Assembly: GCA_011523795.1 (NCBI GenBank)
Contig: WTFY01000009.1
Coordinates: 62,001 to 126,000, forward strand
DNA from: Gammaproteobacteria bacterium
Lineage (GTDB): Bacteria > Pseudomonadota > Gammaproteobacteria > UBA4575
Direction of reading: 5' to 3'
DNA length: 64,000 nucleotides
The position numbers and the translations under genes were made by a program. Positions 25,517-35,821 of this stretch are shown in pieces. Below the pieces are notes generated by a model. The model did not search any database, had not been told where the DNA came from, and saw nothing but the letters and a program-made list of their open reading frames with translations. Each line of letters begins with the position of its first letter. Position 1 is the stretch's first letter.

Positions 25517-26011
25517 TTACTGGTACTGTTCCCCTGCACTGAGAACTTCCCTGAAAACCTCTCGGCTGCCGTCTGTTTTGAGCACGAAGATTCGGTAGGG
25601 AGAAAACCTCCTTCCCATCTCCATGCCGGGACTGCCAGCCGGCATCCCGGGCACTGCCAAGCCCCGCGCATTTTCTGGAGGATTGCTCAAAAATTCCTGG
25701 AGATACCTGGCCGGTATATGACCCTCAAACACGTACCCCTCCCTGGTGACAGTGGTGTGGCAGGACTGGTAATGGGATGCGATGCCATGATCAGTCTTGA
25801 TTCGGTCCAGGTCGGCCGGATGATTTACAGCAACTTCGAACCCTGCCGATTGAACATGCTCCACCCATTTCGTGCAGCATCCGCACGTCGGGCTTTTGAA
25901 TACCTCCATCCCCGACTTGCCTGCCTGGCCGGCAGCGTGTTCAGCTTCTCCCGAATGAACCACGGCACCCAGTGAAAGTACGAAAACTGTCAGAAACCTC
26001 AAGTAACCCAT
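25517..26011 (-). CDS. DUF411 metal-binding periplasmic protein
   Basis: 164 residues from the second of two ATGs (26011), five bases after GGAG. A signal peptide (YLRFLTVFVLSLGAVVHS) precedes the DUF411 core: MEVFKSPTCGCCTKWVEHV (CGCC motif), SCHTTVTREGYVFEGHIPA, LAVPGMPAGSPGMEM. The Cys and Met residues suit copper or silver binding, and the family often accompanies copper-resistance genes. None is next to it here, so the metal is inference. Confidence 0.88.
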   Translation of the reverse strand: MGYLRFLTVFVLSLGAVVHSGEAEHAAGQAGKSGMEVFKSPTCGCCTKWVEHVQSAGFEVAVNHPADLDRIKTDHGIASHYQSCHTTVTREGYVFEGHIPARYLQEFLSNPPENARGLAVPGMPAGSPGMEMGRRFSPYRIFVLKTDGSREVFREVLSAGEQYQ

Positions 26012-26568
26012 CATAGCTCCTTAACCAATCAAATCTCTTTCAGCCTGCAGTAAAGGAGGGCATTCTGGGAATACAGAACGAAGTCCACTCGTGCCTGAAG
26101 ATGCCATGCCCTGCCTTAGACTGTAGTGGGGCGTTGTAGAATACAATTGCACATTCCCCATGCCAGCACGTAGAATATGTCAGTCTACAATACAAGAATC
26201 AATGCCCGGAGCAAATATGTACGAAATCATCTTCCTGATCATGGCTGTAGTTGGAGTGATCATTGTCTGGAGCAACCTGAAATCTCTCTGACGAACCTCT
26301 CATAACCTGACTTCCCTCCGGCCATTTCGTTCCCGGATGAACAACAAAAGCCGGGGCTAATACAGAACAATTGCCGGACACCCCTGGCTGACAGGACGCA
26401 AAGTCCTGTAGATTCTGCTCCACAGCTTTACTTTATATGCATGGCTTGTCCAATCCTCATTCAGAAAGCCGCTATTCGCCTGCAAATTCGATGACGGTCG
26501 TACCACGCGGTTCCATTGGTGCCGGAAACGGCTGGAAACAGCCCCAGGCGTTGGGCTTACCGCAGCAA
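26012..26568. other. Intergenic region holding one possible micro-ORF and a small hairpin
   Basis: Besides the 24-codon frame at 26217-26291 there is a seven-base-pair hairpin with a GCAAA loop at 26391-26409 and otherwise no coding signal. The region separates purA's end from the DUF411 gene's start. Confidence 0.4.
26217..26291 (+). CDS. Possible 24-residue single-span membrane peptide
   Basis: ATG at 26217 with GGAG eight bases upstream opens MYEIIFLIMAVVGVIIVWSN, then LKSL and stop. A single hydrophobic helix with one acidic residue at the start and one Lys near the end is typical of bacterial membrane micropeptides. Nothing else supports it; it is too short to judge by codon use. Confidence 0.4.
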   Translation: MYEIIFLIMAVVGVIIVWSNLKSL

Positions 26569-27858
26569 TCAATACACTTCATTGCACACGATGTTGTGGC
26601 ACCTGTCTGGTCCTGTCGAAACCAAATCCAACTGTACGCCAGACAGTTCGTGAATCTTGTCCAGATAGGCCCTGGCCTGCTTCGGCAAATCGCTCATTTT
26701 GGTGGTTCCGGACGTAGAGCGGTGCCAACCCTCCATCTCCAGATAAACCGGCTGGCACTGGCTGAATGCTTGACCGTCCATGACCATGGGGTCGAATGGG
26801 TGTCCTTCATGCGTATAGCCCGTACAGATCTTGATCGTATCCAGTCCGTCCAGTACATCAAGCTTGGTTACGCAAAGTCCTTTCACACCATTGATCCTCA
26901 CAGCGTGACGTAATGCCGAAGCATCGAGCCAGCCACAGCGTCTGGCACGACCGGTCGTGGCACCAAACTCGTTGCCGCGTTCGGCAAGATGCCTGCCTAC
27001 ATCGTCAAACAGCTCTGTAGGGAATGGCCCTCCACCCACACGGGTTGTGTAGGCTTTCACCACGCCGAGTACATGATCAATCACATCTGGACCTGACCCG
27101 CTGCCTGCACAGGCACCGCCGGCCAAGGTGTTGGAGGATGTCACGAATGGATAGGTGCCATGATCAATATCCAGCAGTGTACCCTGGGCACCCTCGAAAA
27201 GAATATTCTTCCGGGCTTCCCTCAGCATATGAATTCGGGCCGAGACATCGCCCAGCAGCGGCGCAAGTACCTCAGCATAACCCCTGCACAGATCCTTCAT
27301 CTCCTGCAAGTCGACCGTATCAGACCCGAAATATTCCCTGAGTACGAAGTTGTGAAAATCCACGACTTCCTCAAGACGCCGGTTGCAATACGATTCATCA
27401 AACAGGTCAGCGACTCTCATGCCCCGTCTTGACACCTTGTCTTCGTATGCAGGACCGATTCCACGCCCAGTAGTGCCAATTGCGGCCTTGCCCTGCTTCC
27501 TTTCCTTGGCCAGGTCCAGCAGCACGTGGTACGGCATGATCACTGGACAAGCAGGGGAGACACGTAACCGTCCGGTAACCTGCACACCCTTGCCATCCAG
27601 CATGGTTATTTCTTCCTGCAAGGCATCCGGTGCCAGCACCACGCCATTCCCGATCAGGCACTCGACACCATCATGCAGGATGCCGGAAGGAACCAGATGA
27701 AGGATCGTCTGCTGGCCCTCGACAACAATCGTGTGGCCTGCATTGTGTCCACCCTGGAAGCGGACCACGGCATCTGCATGCTCAGTAAGCATGTCCACGA
27801 CCTTTCCCTTTCCCTCGTCGCCCCACTGGATTCCGAGGATGACTACGCTTCTGCTCAT
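26569..27858 (-). CDS. purA: Adenylosuccinate synthetase (housekeeping)
   Basis: 429 residues from the ATG at 27858 ([19 protein letters not shown]). It joins IMP and aspartate with GTP in AMP synthesis. The catalytic Asp in WGDEGKGK, the general-acid His in GGHNAGHT, the IMP loop [35 protein letters not shown] and the aspartate loop [11 protein letters not shown] are all present. It is seven bases downstream of hisZ, the common gammaproteobacterial order. It provides an in-window reference for the unusual homologue at 4595-6208. Confidence 0.97.
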   Translation of the reverse strand: MSRSVVILGIQWGDEGKGKVVDMLTEHADAVVRFQGGHNAGHTIVVEGQQTILHLVPSGILHDGVECLIGNGVVLAPDALQEEITMLDGKGVQVTGRLRVSPACPVIMPYHVLLDLAKERKQGKAAIGTTGRGIGPAYEDKVSRRGMRVADLFDESYCNRRLEEVVDFHNFVLREYFGSDTVDLQEMKDLCRGYAEVLAPLLGDVSARIHMLREARKNILFEGAQGTLLDIDHGTYPFVTSSNTLAGGACAGSGSGPDVIDHVLGVVKAYTTRVGGGPFPTELFDDVGRHLAERGNEFGATTGRARRCGWLDASALRHAVRINGVKGLCVTKLDVLDGLDTIKICTGYTHEGHPFDPMVMDGQAFSQCQPVYLEMEGWHRSTSGTTKMSDLPKQARAYLDKIHELSGVQLDLVSTGPDRCHNIVCNEVY

Positions 27859-27865
27859 ACCGAAT

Positions 27866-29050
27866 TCAACACAGTGGCACGACCCGCCATGTCCCGCCTT
27901 CCCTTTGCAGGATACGGTCGCACTGCATGTCCTGTGCACCCCCATGCTGTCCATTCAACTCGCAAATCACCCGCTCACCCTGACTCCTTAATCGACCAAT
28001 CGCTGCAAGGAGTTCAGGGTCCTCCTCACAAGGAGCAAATATGCCTGTCCGGGCATGCTGTACACGCGGCGACAGTTTGGCTATCGCCCTCAGGTCCAGG
28101 CTGAACCCGGTGGCAGGGCGGGAACGGCCGAACACCTTGCCAATCATGTCGTAGCGGCCTCCACGGGCAATTTGCTCGCCCTGGCCAGATATGTATGCGG
28201 CAAAGACTGCACCGTTCTCATAGCGGAATCCGCTCAGGGCAGCGAAATCAAAATGCAGGCGAATACCTGCTACACGCTGGCTGACCCGCTTTGCAAGCGT
28301 CTCGACGTAATCGATATGACTCTTCGCGCTGCCTTCCAAATTTCCGAGTACCTCCCGCGCATACGCAATAACACGCTCATCACCACTCAGGTCCGAAAGC
28401 GCCAGCATGATTTCCTGGCTCTCTTCCGTCAACGCGCAACCTGACAGAAACTGCTCGTATTCCGGGAGAGCCCTTTGCTGAAGCAGCGTCTGCAGTGTCC
28501 TTTGCTGGTCCTGCCGAAAGCCTGCCTGTTCAACGATTTCATCAAAGATTCCGACATGTCCCAGGTCCAGGCAGATATCCTCAATCCCGACCAGTTTCAG
28601 TGCCTCCAGCATCAGGCATATCACTTCCACATCACTGTCCACCCCGGCGTGACCATACAGCTCTGCACCCAGCTGCAAGGGGCTGCGCGTCAGGTCCCGC
28701 CCGCCCGGGCGGGTACGCAGAACCGTGCCCAGATAGCATAATCGTGCCGGGGCATCCCGCTTGAGCATGTGTGCGTCGATGCGCGCAACCTGGGGGGTCA
28801 TGTCCGCACGCACCCCCATCATGCGCCCGGTCAACTGGTCCGTAAGCTTGAACGTCTGAAGATCGAGGTCATCGCTTGGACCCACCAGTAATGACTCCAG
28901 GTATTCAATCAGTGGCGGGATTACCAGTTCATAGCCCCACGATGCAAACATGTCCAGCAGTTCACGCCGGTGCACCTCGAGCCAGGCCGCTTCATCCGGC
29001 AGGGACTCCTCTATGCCGTCTGGCAACAGCCAGCGATTTTGATCGTTCAT
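27866..29050 (-). CDS. hisZ: ATP phosphoribosyltransferase regulatory subunit HisZ
   Basis: 394 residues with a class II aminoacyl-tRNA-synthetase-like fold related to His[39 protein letters not shown] trimmed at motif 2, [13 protein letters not shown], and [22 protein letters not shown]. HisZ lacks tRNA charging and forms the active first enzyme of histidine synthesis with the short HisG, which must be encoded elsewhere. It sits between DUF2065 and purA with gaps of six and seven bases. Confidence 0.95.
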   Translation of the reverse strand: MNDQNRWLLPDGIEESLPDEAAWLEVHRRELLDMFASWGYELVIPPLIEYLESLLVGPSDDLDLQTFKLTDQLTGRMMGVRADMTPQVARIDAHMLKRDAPARLCYLGTVLRTRPGGRDLTRSPLQLGAELYGHAGVDSDVEVICLMLEALKLVGIEDICLDLGHVGIFDEIVEQAGFRQDQQRTLQTLLQQRALPEYEQFLSGCALTEESQEIMLALSDLSGDERVIAYAREVLGNLEGSAKSHIDYVETLAKRVSQRVAGIRLHFDFAALSGFRYENGAVFAAYISGQGEQIARGGRYDMIGKVFGRSRPATGFSLDLRAIAKLSPRVQHARTGIFAPCEEDPELLAAIGRLRSQGERVICELNGQHGGAQDMQCDRILQREGGTWRVVPLC

Positions 29051-29056
29051 GAGTAA

Positions 29057-29251
29057 TTAATTGCCCAGTCTGACAAGATACAAAACGATAATCCCGATTA
29101 CCATGCTCACCAGCCCTGCCACTCGAAGGGACCGGCTGGACAACTGGCCGATCAGGGACAATGTCTGCCTGAATTTTTCCGGTGCCAAAAAAGGAATTAT
29201 GCCTTCAAGTACAAGCACCAGTGCAATTGCGGAAAACAAATCGTCCCACAT
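29057..29251 (-). CDS. DUF2065 small membrane protein
   Basis: 64 residues with two hydrophobic helices (LFSAIALVLVLEGIIPFLAP and LRVAGLVSMVIGIIVLYLV). This is the YjeT-like family regularly found between hflC and hisZ/purA. Function unknown; it probably shares their transcript (gaps of 26 and 6 bases). Confidence 0.9.
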   Translation of the reverse strand: MWDDLFSAIALVLVLEGIIPFLAPEKFRQTLSLIGQLSSRSLRVAGLVSMVIGIIVLYLVRLGN

Positions 29252-29277
29252 GTAAACACAGGCGGCGGGTTACCTGC

Positions 29278-30141
29278 CTAGTCTTGTACAGATTTCTTGA
29301 AGTAGCGAAAAAAATCAGAATCCGGCTGCATGATCAGGAAATCGTTGTTTCCACTAAAGGTATTGATGTATGCCTTCAAACTCCTGGTAAAACTGTAGAA
29401 CTCTTCATTAAGCAGGTAGGCATCCGCATAGATCTGGGCAGACCTGGCATCCCCTTCCCCCCGGATCTTTTCTGCCTCCTTGTAGGCATTCGCCAGGATT
29501 ACGGTGCGTTCCTTGTCTGCCCTAGCACGGATCACCTCCGCCTGTTCCTTGCCTCGTGCCCTGAAATCCTTGGCCACACGATCCCTTTCAGCACGCATGC
29601 GATTGAACACCGAGTCGCTTACATCGTCAGGCAGGTCAATCTTGCTGACCCGCACGTCCACGACCCGGATACCAAAATTCTTGGCATCCTCATTCGACTG
29701 AACCTGGATTACATCCATGATTTCACTGCGCTCTCCAGAAACAACTTCCTGGATCGTGCGTTTACCAAACTCGTTCTTGAGTCCGTCTACAAGAATCAAT
29801 TCCAGGCGCTGGTTGGCCCTGAGTTCCTGTCCGCCTGTTGCAATGAAATACCTTTCCACATCCTCAATGCGCCATTTCGCATAGAAATCCACCTTGACGT
29901 ATTTTTTCTCGCTGGTAGGAAACTCGGTCGGCGGCACATCCAGGGTCAGGATACGGCCGTCATTGCGCCTGACCTTGTGCACGACCGGAATTCTGAAATG
30001 CAGCCCGGGCTCCAGGGTCGCATCCTTGATTTCACCGAACTGCACCTTGATAACTTTCTGCCGCTGGTCCACCTGAAAGGCAAATGCCCAGATCGCTATC
30101 ACCGCAAGTGCAAGGACTCCCAGAATGATCTTGAAATTCAT
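29278..30141 (-). CDS. hflC: Protease modulator HflC
   Basis: 287 residues: one N-terminal membrane span (MNFKIILGVLALAVIAIWAF) followed by an SPFH/band 7 domain (QKVIKVQFGEI, GLHFRIPVVHKVRR) and a long coiled-coil stretch (RDRVAKDFRARGKEQAEVIR). With HflK it forms a membrane complex around FtsH and modulates its proteolysis. It starts one base after hflK stops. Confidence 0.95.
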   Translation of the reverse strand: MNFKIILGVLALAVIAIWAFAFQVDQRQKVIKVQFGEIKDATLEPGLHFRIPVVHKVRRNDGRILTLDVPPTEFPTSEKKYVKVDFYAKWRIEDVERYFIATGGQELRANQRLELILVDGLKNEFGKRTIQEVVSGERSEIMDVIQVQSNEDAKNFGIRVVDVRVSKIDLPDDVSDSVFNRMRAERDRVAKDFRARGKEQAEVIRARADKERTVILANAYKEAEKIRGEGDARSAQIYADAYLLNEEFYSFTRSLKAYINTFSGNNDFLIMQPDSDFFRYFKKSVQD

Positions 30142-30142
30142 G

Positions 30143-31282
30143 TCAGCGCTCCCCCCGGCCTCTTCCTGGCCGTGTTATTCCACCTTGCTGGCTCAGCGCG
30201 TCGTCTGAAGAGAACCGGTCCTGCACCGTTGTGCTGTCTGTTGTGCCACGCTGCCTGATTAACTGGTCCAGCGGCAGGTAAATCAGGTTGTTCCCCCCCT
30301 CAACGTCCATCAACAGCTTGTTGCTACTTGCATACACTGACTCCACGGCCTCCAGGTATAGCCTTTCACGCGTCACATCCGGCGCTTTCTCGTATTCACC
30401 CAGCAGCTTCAGGAACCGTTTGGCCTCACCCTCCGAATTGGCCGTCACGCGGTCCCGGTAAGCATTGGCCTCCTGAAGCAGTCTCGCGGCTTCTCCACGC
30501 GCCAGGGGAACTATGCTGTTTGCATAGGCCTCGGCCTCCTTGATGTAGCGGTCATAGTCCTCCCTGGACTTGATCGCATCCGAAAAGGCTGCCTTGACCT
30601 GGTCCGGAGGCAGGGATTTTTCCAGGTTGACTTTCTGGATGTAGATACCGGCCTTGTATTCATCCATGATCGTCTGCAGCAGTTCACGAGTAGCACTCGA
30701 AATCTGGCCCCGCCCTTCGAAAAGCACAAAATCAATCGTGCTTTTTCCTACAATTTCCCGCACGGCACTTTCCATCGCGTCTTTCACGGTAAGGTCAGGA
30801 TCACGCAAATTAAACAGGTAGTCTTCCGCGCTCTTTATCTTGTATTGTGCCTCCAAGGCAACTTCAACGATGTTCTCGTCCTGTGTCAGCATGGACGTCT
30901 TGTTCGTGACCTCTCGCACTTCATCGATGTTCACGATCTCGACTGTCTCGATTGGAAACGGAATGTGCCAGTTCAGCCCCGCGGTTGTAGTCTGAACATA
31001 TTTCCCGAAGCGCAATTCCACGCCTCTTTCAGCCTGCTGCACGGTGTAAAAGCCGAATTTGTCGTAGACTCCCCAGACCGCGATGGCTGCGATCAGCACA
31101 ATCCAGCCATAGGGCCTTTTCTTGCGTCCCCCAGAACCGCGCGGGGCTCCCGAACCGAAGATCCCGCCGAACCTTTTACCCAGGTTGCGAAACACTTCAT
31201 CCAGGTCCGGCGGCCCCTGTTGATTGGATTGTTGACCCCATGGGTCATCATCTCTTCCGCCTTTAGGACTGTTCCAAGGCAT
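30143..31282 (-). CDS. hflK: Protease modulator HflK
   Basis: 379 residues. A Gly/Pro-rich cytoplasmic head (MPWNSPKGGRDDDPWGQQSN) leads to one membrane span (YGWIVLIAAIAVWGVYDKFG), an SPFH domain (AERGVELRFGKYVQTTTAGL) and helical repeats. The tail is Gly/Arg-rich (GGITRPGRGRGER). Partner of HflC in the FtsH-modulating complex. Directly follows hflX in the operon. Confidence 0.95.
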   Translation of the reverse strand: MPWNSPKGGRDDDPWGQQSNQQGPPDLDEVFRNLGKRFGGIFGSGAPRGSGGRKKRPYGWIVLIAAIAVWGVYDKFGFYTVQQAERGVELRFGKYVQTTTAGLNWHIPFPIETVEIVNIDEVREVTNKTSMLTQDENIVEVALEAQYKIKSAEDYLFNLRDPDLTVKDAMESAVREIVGKSTIDFVLFEGRGQISSATRELLQTIMDEYKAGIYIQKVNLEKSLPPDQVKAAFSDAIKSREDYDRYIKEAEAYANSIVPLARGEAARLLQEANAYRDRVTANSEGEAKRFLKLLGEYEKAPDVTRERLYLEAVESVYASSNKLLMDVEGGNNLIYLPLDQLIRQRGTTDSTTVQDRFSSDDALSQQGGITRPGRGRGER

Positions 31283-31362
31283 GTTTCTCTCCGAAAATGG
31301 TTATCGCATCACTTCTGAAATCCGAGAGCCCGTCATCATGACGGCACAGGAGCGCATCCACC

Positions 31363-32667
31363 TCAACCCGCCAGCTGTTCGGACTGCATGGTGATCCGGT
31401 ATTGCGCAAAATCCCCGACTCTCTGCACAGGCACCTCGGCCTCAATCTGCCAGTACCCGTTGTCATCAACAAATTCCTGCATGACACGGTCCTCGGCATA
31501 CAACTCACTGCGAATGTTCCCTGCGGAAGGGGGCAAACGCAGCCAGATACACTCACTCTTGATATCGAAATACTGTCGCAGTGCCTGAGCCAGCAAATCC
31601 AGCCCCTGATCCTGCTTGGCAGAGACCCAGACCTGCTGGATGCGGCCATGCTGGTTCAGTTGTATATTGGGCAGCATATTGAGCCGATCAGTCTTATTGT
31701 AAACCATAATCTGTGGGATATCCAAAGCACCAATCTGGCGTAGCACGGATTCAACTTCCAGGATGTGGCTGGACCGGTTCTCATCGGCCGCATCCACGAT
31801 GTGCAGCAACAGGTCCGCCTCCATGGTTTCCTGCAGGGTCGCGTGAAACGCTTCGATCAGGTCATGCGGGAGATCCTGTATGAAGCCGACCGTGTCAGCC
31901 AGCACCACATGTTGCCTGCTGGAGAGCGGCATGCGACGCAAGGTGGGATCCAGCGTGGCAAAAAGCTTGTCTGCGGAATACACGTTCGCATCGGTCAGCC
32001 GATTGAACAGGGTGGATTTGCCCGCATTGGTATAGCCAACCAGTGCAACGGTCGGAGTGGTGGTCTTGCGTCGTGCAGCACGGCCCTGGTTGCGCTGGAT
32101 GCGAAGTTTCTCCAGGCGGCCAGAGATCTGCTTGATTCTCAACCTGAGCTGCCGCCTGTCCGATTCCAGTTGCTTCTCACCCGGACCCCGCAGCCCAATA
32201 CCACCTTTTTGACGCTCCAGATGGCTCCATCCGCGTACCAGCCGGGTTGAGAGGTACTTCAGCTGTGCAAGCTCGACCTGCAGCTTGCCTTCATAGGAGC
32301 GTGCACGCTGGGAAAAGATGTCGAGGATCAGCCCGGTGCGGTCCAGTACCCGCCTCTTGCAGATTTTTTCCAGGTTTCGCTCCTGGCTAGGAGTCAGGGA
32401 ACAATTGAATATCAGTACATCGGCATTCAGCAACCCGGCCAGCTTGCCCAGCTCTTCGGCCTTGCCGGTTCCGATCAGCAGCTTTGCATCCGGCGTGTCA
32501 CGGCGCACGGTAGTCACGGTTGCAATTTCAGCACCGACTGAACGTACCAGATCCCTGAATTCGTTCAGATTCTGATTGTCTTTCGCACTCCGAAAGACCA
32601 GATGCACAAGGATGACGCGCTCACCTATTTCCGGACGTTCAAACAAGCAATTGCTCCCGGCTGACAC
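31363..32667 (-). CDS. hflX: GTPase HflX
   Basis: 434 residues. The N-terminal glycine-rich HflX domain (ATVTTVRRDTPDAKLLIGTG, FNCSLTPSQERNLEKICK) is followed by a TRAFAC GTPase with G1 VALVGYTNAGKSTLF, G3 VLADTVGFIQDLP and G4 VYNKTDRL. HflX splits stalled or stressed 70S ribosomes. It is 17 bases downstream of hfq, as in E. coli. Confidence 0.95.
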   Translation of the reverse strand: MSAGSNCLFERPEIGERVILVHLVFRSAKDNQNLNEFRDLVRSVGAEIATVTTVRRDTPDAKLLIGTGKAEELGKLAGLLNADVLIFNCSLTPSQERNLEKICKRRVLDRTGLILDIFSQRARSYEGKLQVELAQLKYLSTRLVRGWSHLERQKGGIGLRGPGEKQLESDRRQLRLRIKQISGRLEKLRIQRNQGRAARRKTTTPTVALVGYTNAGKSTLFNRLTDANVYSADKLFATLDPTLRRMPLSSRQHVVLADTVGFIQDLPHDLIEAFHATLQETMEADLLLHIVDAADENRSSHILEVESVLRQIGALDIPQIMVYNKTDRLNMLPNIQLNQHGRIQQVWVSAKQDQGLDLLAQALRQYFDIKSECIWLRLPPSAGNIRSELYAEDRVMQEFVDDNGYWQIEAEVPVQRVGDFAQYRITMQSEQLAG

Positions 32668-32684
32668 CGTTCATCAAATATCAA

Positions 32685-32921
32685 CTACTCCCGCCATTCA
32701 TCACTCGGAGGAATCTTCACCATACGGGACGGGACAATCGTTGAAATTGCATGCTTGTACACCATCTGGCTCACGCTGTTTTTCAACAACACTACAAACT
32801 GATCGAAAGAGTCAATTTGGCCTTGCAGCTTGATACCGTTAACGAGATAGACTGAAACCGGAACCTTCTCCCTGCGCAACGCATTCAGGAAAGGCTCCTG
32901 CAGAGTTTGGCCTTTTGACAT
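32685..32921 (-). CDS. hfq: RNA chaperone Hfq
   Basis: 78 residues from the ATG at 32921 ([20 protein letters not shown]). Sm1 ([20 protein letters not shown]) and Sm2 ([13 protein letters not shown]) are intact. The tail after residue 70 is very short, as in minimal Hfq proteins. Assembles as a hexamer and pairs small RNAs with mRNAs. Located between miaA and hflX, the conserved order. Confidence 0.97.
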   Translation of the reverse strand: MSKGQTLQEPFLNALRREKVPVSVYLVNGIKLQGQIDSFDQFVVLLKNSVSQMVYKHAISTIVPSRMVKIPPSDEWRE

Positions 32922-32980
32922 CACAGTAGTACCTCTAGTTTTTTTTATTCATTCTTAATCAGTCCAGCCTTGCGCCGACT

Positions 32981-33943
32981 TTATGCATCGGTAGTGTAAC
33001 AGGTCAGTGCTTCCAAATGGGAGTGGATTGTACCAAAAATATGGCCGGCAACTTCCTGCCCCGCAGGAATCCGGGTAAGTCCTGACTCGCTCCGCAACCA
33101 GGTGAGCTGTCTTTTCGCAAGCTGTCTCGTTGCAATGATCGCCGTCTCGCGCATGGCCTCATAGCTGCATTTTCCAGCCAGATATTGCCAAGCCTGACGG
33201 TAACCGACTGATCGTATGGAAGGCAGATCCGAGTGCAGTTCCTTTCGCTGCCACAATGCCACAACCTCGTCCAGGAATCCATTTTCCAGCATGGCCTCGA
33301 AGCGATGCCGGATCCGCTGGTGCAGAAGGCTGCGGTCCTCGGGAATCAAGGCCAGCTTCAGGGGACGGAACTCCTGTACTGGAGACTTGGACCTCGCGCG
33401 CCAAGTGCTGATGGGAATCCCGCTTGCCTCGTAGACTTCGAGGGCGCGCTGTATCCGCTGCGGATCATTGGGATGAATGTTCGTCGCAGCCTGCGGGTCG
33501 ACTTGCTCGAGCCTTGCGTGCATGACCTCCCAGCCATACTGAGCAGCTAACCGGTTGATTCGTTGCCGGATACGGGCATTCGCACCAGGCATGACAGACA
33601 GCCCGCGCTGCAAGGTGCTGAAATAGAGCATCGTGCCACCTGTCAACAGCGGAACATTCCCCCGCCCGTGAATTTCCCTGATCAGGCGCAGTGCATCGGC
33701 CCTGAAATTGGCCGCCGAGTAGACTTCCGCCGGATCCAGAATATCGATCAGGTGATGCGGGCAGGCCCGCAGCACCTCCTTGCCCGGCTTGGCAGAACCG
33801 ATGTCCATGTCACGGTAAATCATGACCGAGTCCACACTGACAATTTCGCAAGGGAATTCCGCTGCAATTTTCAGTGCAAGATCAGTCTTCCCACTGGCCG
33901 TGGGGCCCATCAGGAACACTGCCGGAATCATTTCCAATGACAC
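32981..33943 (-). CDS. miaA: tRNA dimethylallyltransferase MiaA
   Basis: 320 residues from GTG 33943; an ATG at 33931 is also possible. The P-loop FLMGPTASGKTDLAL, then VSVDSVMIYRDMDIGSAKP and the DPNDPQRIQRALEVYEASG-type tRNA-contact region are typical. It adds the isopentenyl group to A37 of tRNAs reading UNN codons. It lies between mutL and hfq. Confidence 0.95.
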   Translation of the reverse strand: MSLEMIPAVFLMGPTASGKTDLALKIAAEFPCEIVSVDSVMIYRDMDIGSAKPGKEVLRACPHHLIDILDPAEVYSAANFRADALRLIREIHGRGNVPLLTGGTMLYFSTLQRGLSVMPGANARIRQRINRLAAQYGWEVMHARLEQVDPQAATNIHPNDPQRIQRALEVYEASGIPISTWRARSKSPVQEFRPLKLALIPEDRSLLHQRIRHRFEAMLENGFLDEVVALWQRKELHSDLPSIRSVGYRQAWQYLAGKCSYEAMRETAIIATRQLAKRQLTWLRSESGLTRIPAGQEVAGHIFGTIHSHLEALTCYTTDA

Positions 33944-33985
33944 GCGACCGAGTCAGTCAGGTCGTCTGGCACCGCCCGCCACTTA

Positions 33986-35821
33986 TCACTGGCCACGCTT
34001 GAACAGCCTGTCAAGTTGGTCCACACTCAGTTGCACCCAGGTCGGGCGCCCGTGGTTGCATTGTGCACTGCGTTCCGTGGCTTCAATGTCACGCAGCAGG
34101 GCATTCATTTCTGTTATGGTGAGCATTCGGTTTGCACGCACGGAACCATGACAGGCCATGGTTGAAAGCAGTTCATGGCCCGCCTGTTCAAGCTTGCCGG
34201 AAGATTCGTAGACAACGAGATCGGACAGTACATCCCGAACCAGACGTTCAAAGTCCGTATCCGCCCGCTGCAGCAATGCCGGGACCTCGCGAACCACGAC
34301 GCTCGTATCGCCGAATCTTTCGACCCTGAATCCATGTTCCAGAAACAGGTCCTCGTGCTGTGCTGCAATGGCTGCTTCCTGCTGGCCGACATCGATAGCA
34401 AGCGGCACCAGCAGGGCCTGCGTGGGAATGCCCGACTGGTACTGGATCTTCAACTGCTCATAGACGATACGTTCATGGGCAGCATGCATGTCAACGATGA
34501 CCAGGCCCCTGTCATTCTGCGCAAGGACATAAATCCCGTGCAACTGGCCCACTGCATAGCCCAACGCGGGCATCTGCGGGGTGGCTTCTGGGTCGGAACC
34601 ATCAGTCCGATGTGCCATTGCAAAGTCCCGGGATGATGCATTCGCTGCGTACAGTTCGACGGCAGCCTGTACAGGGAACGGACGGCCCCCGGGCCATGCG
34701 CTATGTACCAGTCCGGGTTTGTCTGGAGTACCGGCCTGGGGGCGGACATAGTCATCGACGATTTCACGGTATTTCCCGGCATCCTGCTGCTCGGCTTCAG
34801 GCATCGTTTCCGCGATGGCCTTGCCAACCGTGTAGCGCACAAAGTCATGCACGAGCCTGGACTGGCGAAAACGGACTTCATGCTTCATGGGGTGGGCATT
34901 GACATCCACCTGCGCCGGGTCGACTTCCAGAAACAGCACGAAGGCAGGAAACCGTCCATGGTACAGGACATCCTGGTAGGCCTGTTTGACTGCATGGGAA
35001 ACGACCTTGTCACGAATTGCACGTCCGTTAACGTACAAGTGCTGCAGGTCCGGCTGGCTGCGGGAAAATGTAGGCAAGCTGATCCATCCGTTCAACCGTA
35101 TATCCTGTGCCGCATGCCCGATGCGGATACTTTGCTCGACAAACTTTTTCCCGCATGCACGCCTGAGGCGATTTTCCTCGTCTTGCTGGCCATTCGCCAC
35201 ACCCAGTTCCAGACAACTGCGTCCATTGTGCAGGGCAGACAGGCCCACATCGAAGCGGCTCAATGCAGTCTTGATCAGCATGGACTGGCAATGCTGGAAT
35301 TCGGTCTGTTCGGTACGCAGGAATTTCCTGCGTGCGGGCACATTGAAAAACAGGTCGTTGACTTCAACCGTCGTGCCCTTCACCTGGCGCACGGGCATGC
35401 CCTCGCCATCCAGTTCACCACCTTCCCCCGCCACCTTCCAGCCTTCATTCGTGGTCTCCAGCGGGTTGGTGGCCAGGCTAAACCTGGAAACCGATGCAAT
35501 GCTTGGCAGGGCTTCCCCGCGAAAACCGAGGGTTGCAATACGTTCAAGGTCCTCCAGGACAGAAATCTTGCTCGTTGCGTGGCGCTGCAGGGCCTGCATG
35601 ACCTGGTCCCTGGGAATACCGTGGCCATCATCGGTGACCCGTATGGTCTTTGCGCCGCCGCTCTCCAGTTCGACAGAAATTTTTGTCGCCCCGGCATCCA
35701 GGGCATTCTCAAGCAGTTCCTTCAAAACCGAGGCCGGACGTTCGATGACTTCCCCCGCCGCAATCTGGTTGACGAGCTGGGAAGGCAGCAGCCTGATCGG
35801 TTTCACGGCCAGCAGGTTCAC
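33986..35821 (-). CDS. mutL: DNA mismatch repair protein MutL
   Basis: 611 residues. The GHKL ATPase domain has IRLLPSQLVNQIAAGEVIER, ENALDAGATKISVE, TDDGHGIPRD and TLGFRGEALPSIASV. The C-terminal dimerisation domain contains YVLAQNDRGLVIVDMHAAHE and ACHGSVRANR. No DQHAX2E endonuclease motif, as expected where MutH-like or Dam-type repair exists. Its ATG overlaps the stop of the upstream unknown gene by four bases (ATGA), so translation is coupled. Confidence 0.96.
   Translation of the reverse strand: MNLLAVKPIRLLPSQLVNQIAAGEVIERPASVLKELLENALDAGATKISVELESGGAKTIRVTDDGHGIPRDQVMQALQRHATSKISVLEDLERIATLGFRGEALPSIASVSRFSLATNPLETTNEGWKVAGEGGELDGEGMPVRQVKGTTVEVNDLFFNVPARRKFLRTEQTEFQHCQSMLIKTALSRFDVGLSALHNGRSCLELGVANGQQDEENRLRRACGKKFVEQSIRIGHAAQDIRLNGWISLPTFSRSQPDLQHLYVNGRAIRDKVVSHAVKQAYQDVLYHGRFPAFVLFLEVDPAQVDVNAHPMKHEVRFRQSRLVHDFVRYTVGKAIAETMPEAEQQDAGKYREIVDDYVRPQAGTPDKPGLVHSAWPGGRPFPVQAAVELYAANASSRDFAMAHRTDGSDPEATPQMPALGYAVGQLHGIYVLAQNDRGLVIVDMHAAHERIVYEQLKIQYQSGIPTQALLVPLAIDVGQQEAAIAAQHEDLFLEHGFRVERFGDTSVVVREVPALLQRADTDFERLVRDVLSDLVVYESSGKLEQAGHELLSTMACHGSVRANRMLTITEMNALLRDIEATERSAQCNHGRPTWVQLSVDQLDRLFKRGQ

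Noticed and set aside
25267-25542. Plus-strand frame with protein-like end (SWVAVNVIRLPQNGKNYVDV)
   Set aside because: No good start signal, overlaps the 3' end of the DUF411 gene, no known family; kept only as a note in the gap entry.
26391-26409. Hairpin with a GGACGCAAAGTCC core, like half of a c-di-GMP (GEMM) riboswitch
   Set aside because: The other half (GGGCAAACC-type) and the tetraloop receptor are missing, and no gene follows in a suitable place.
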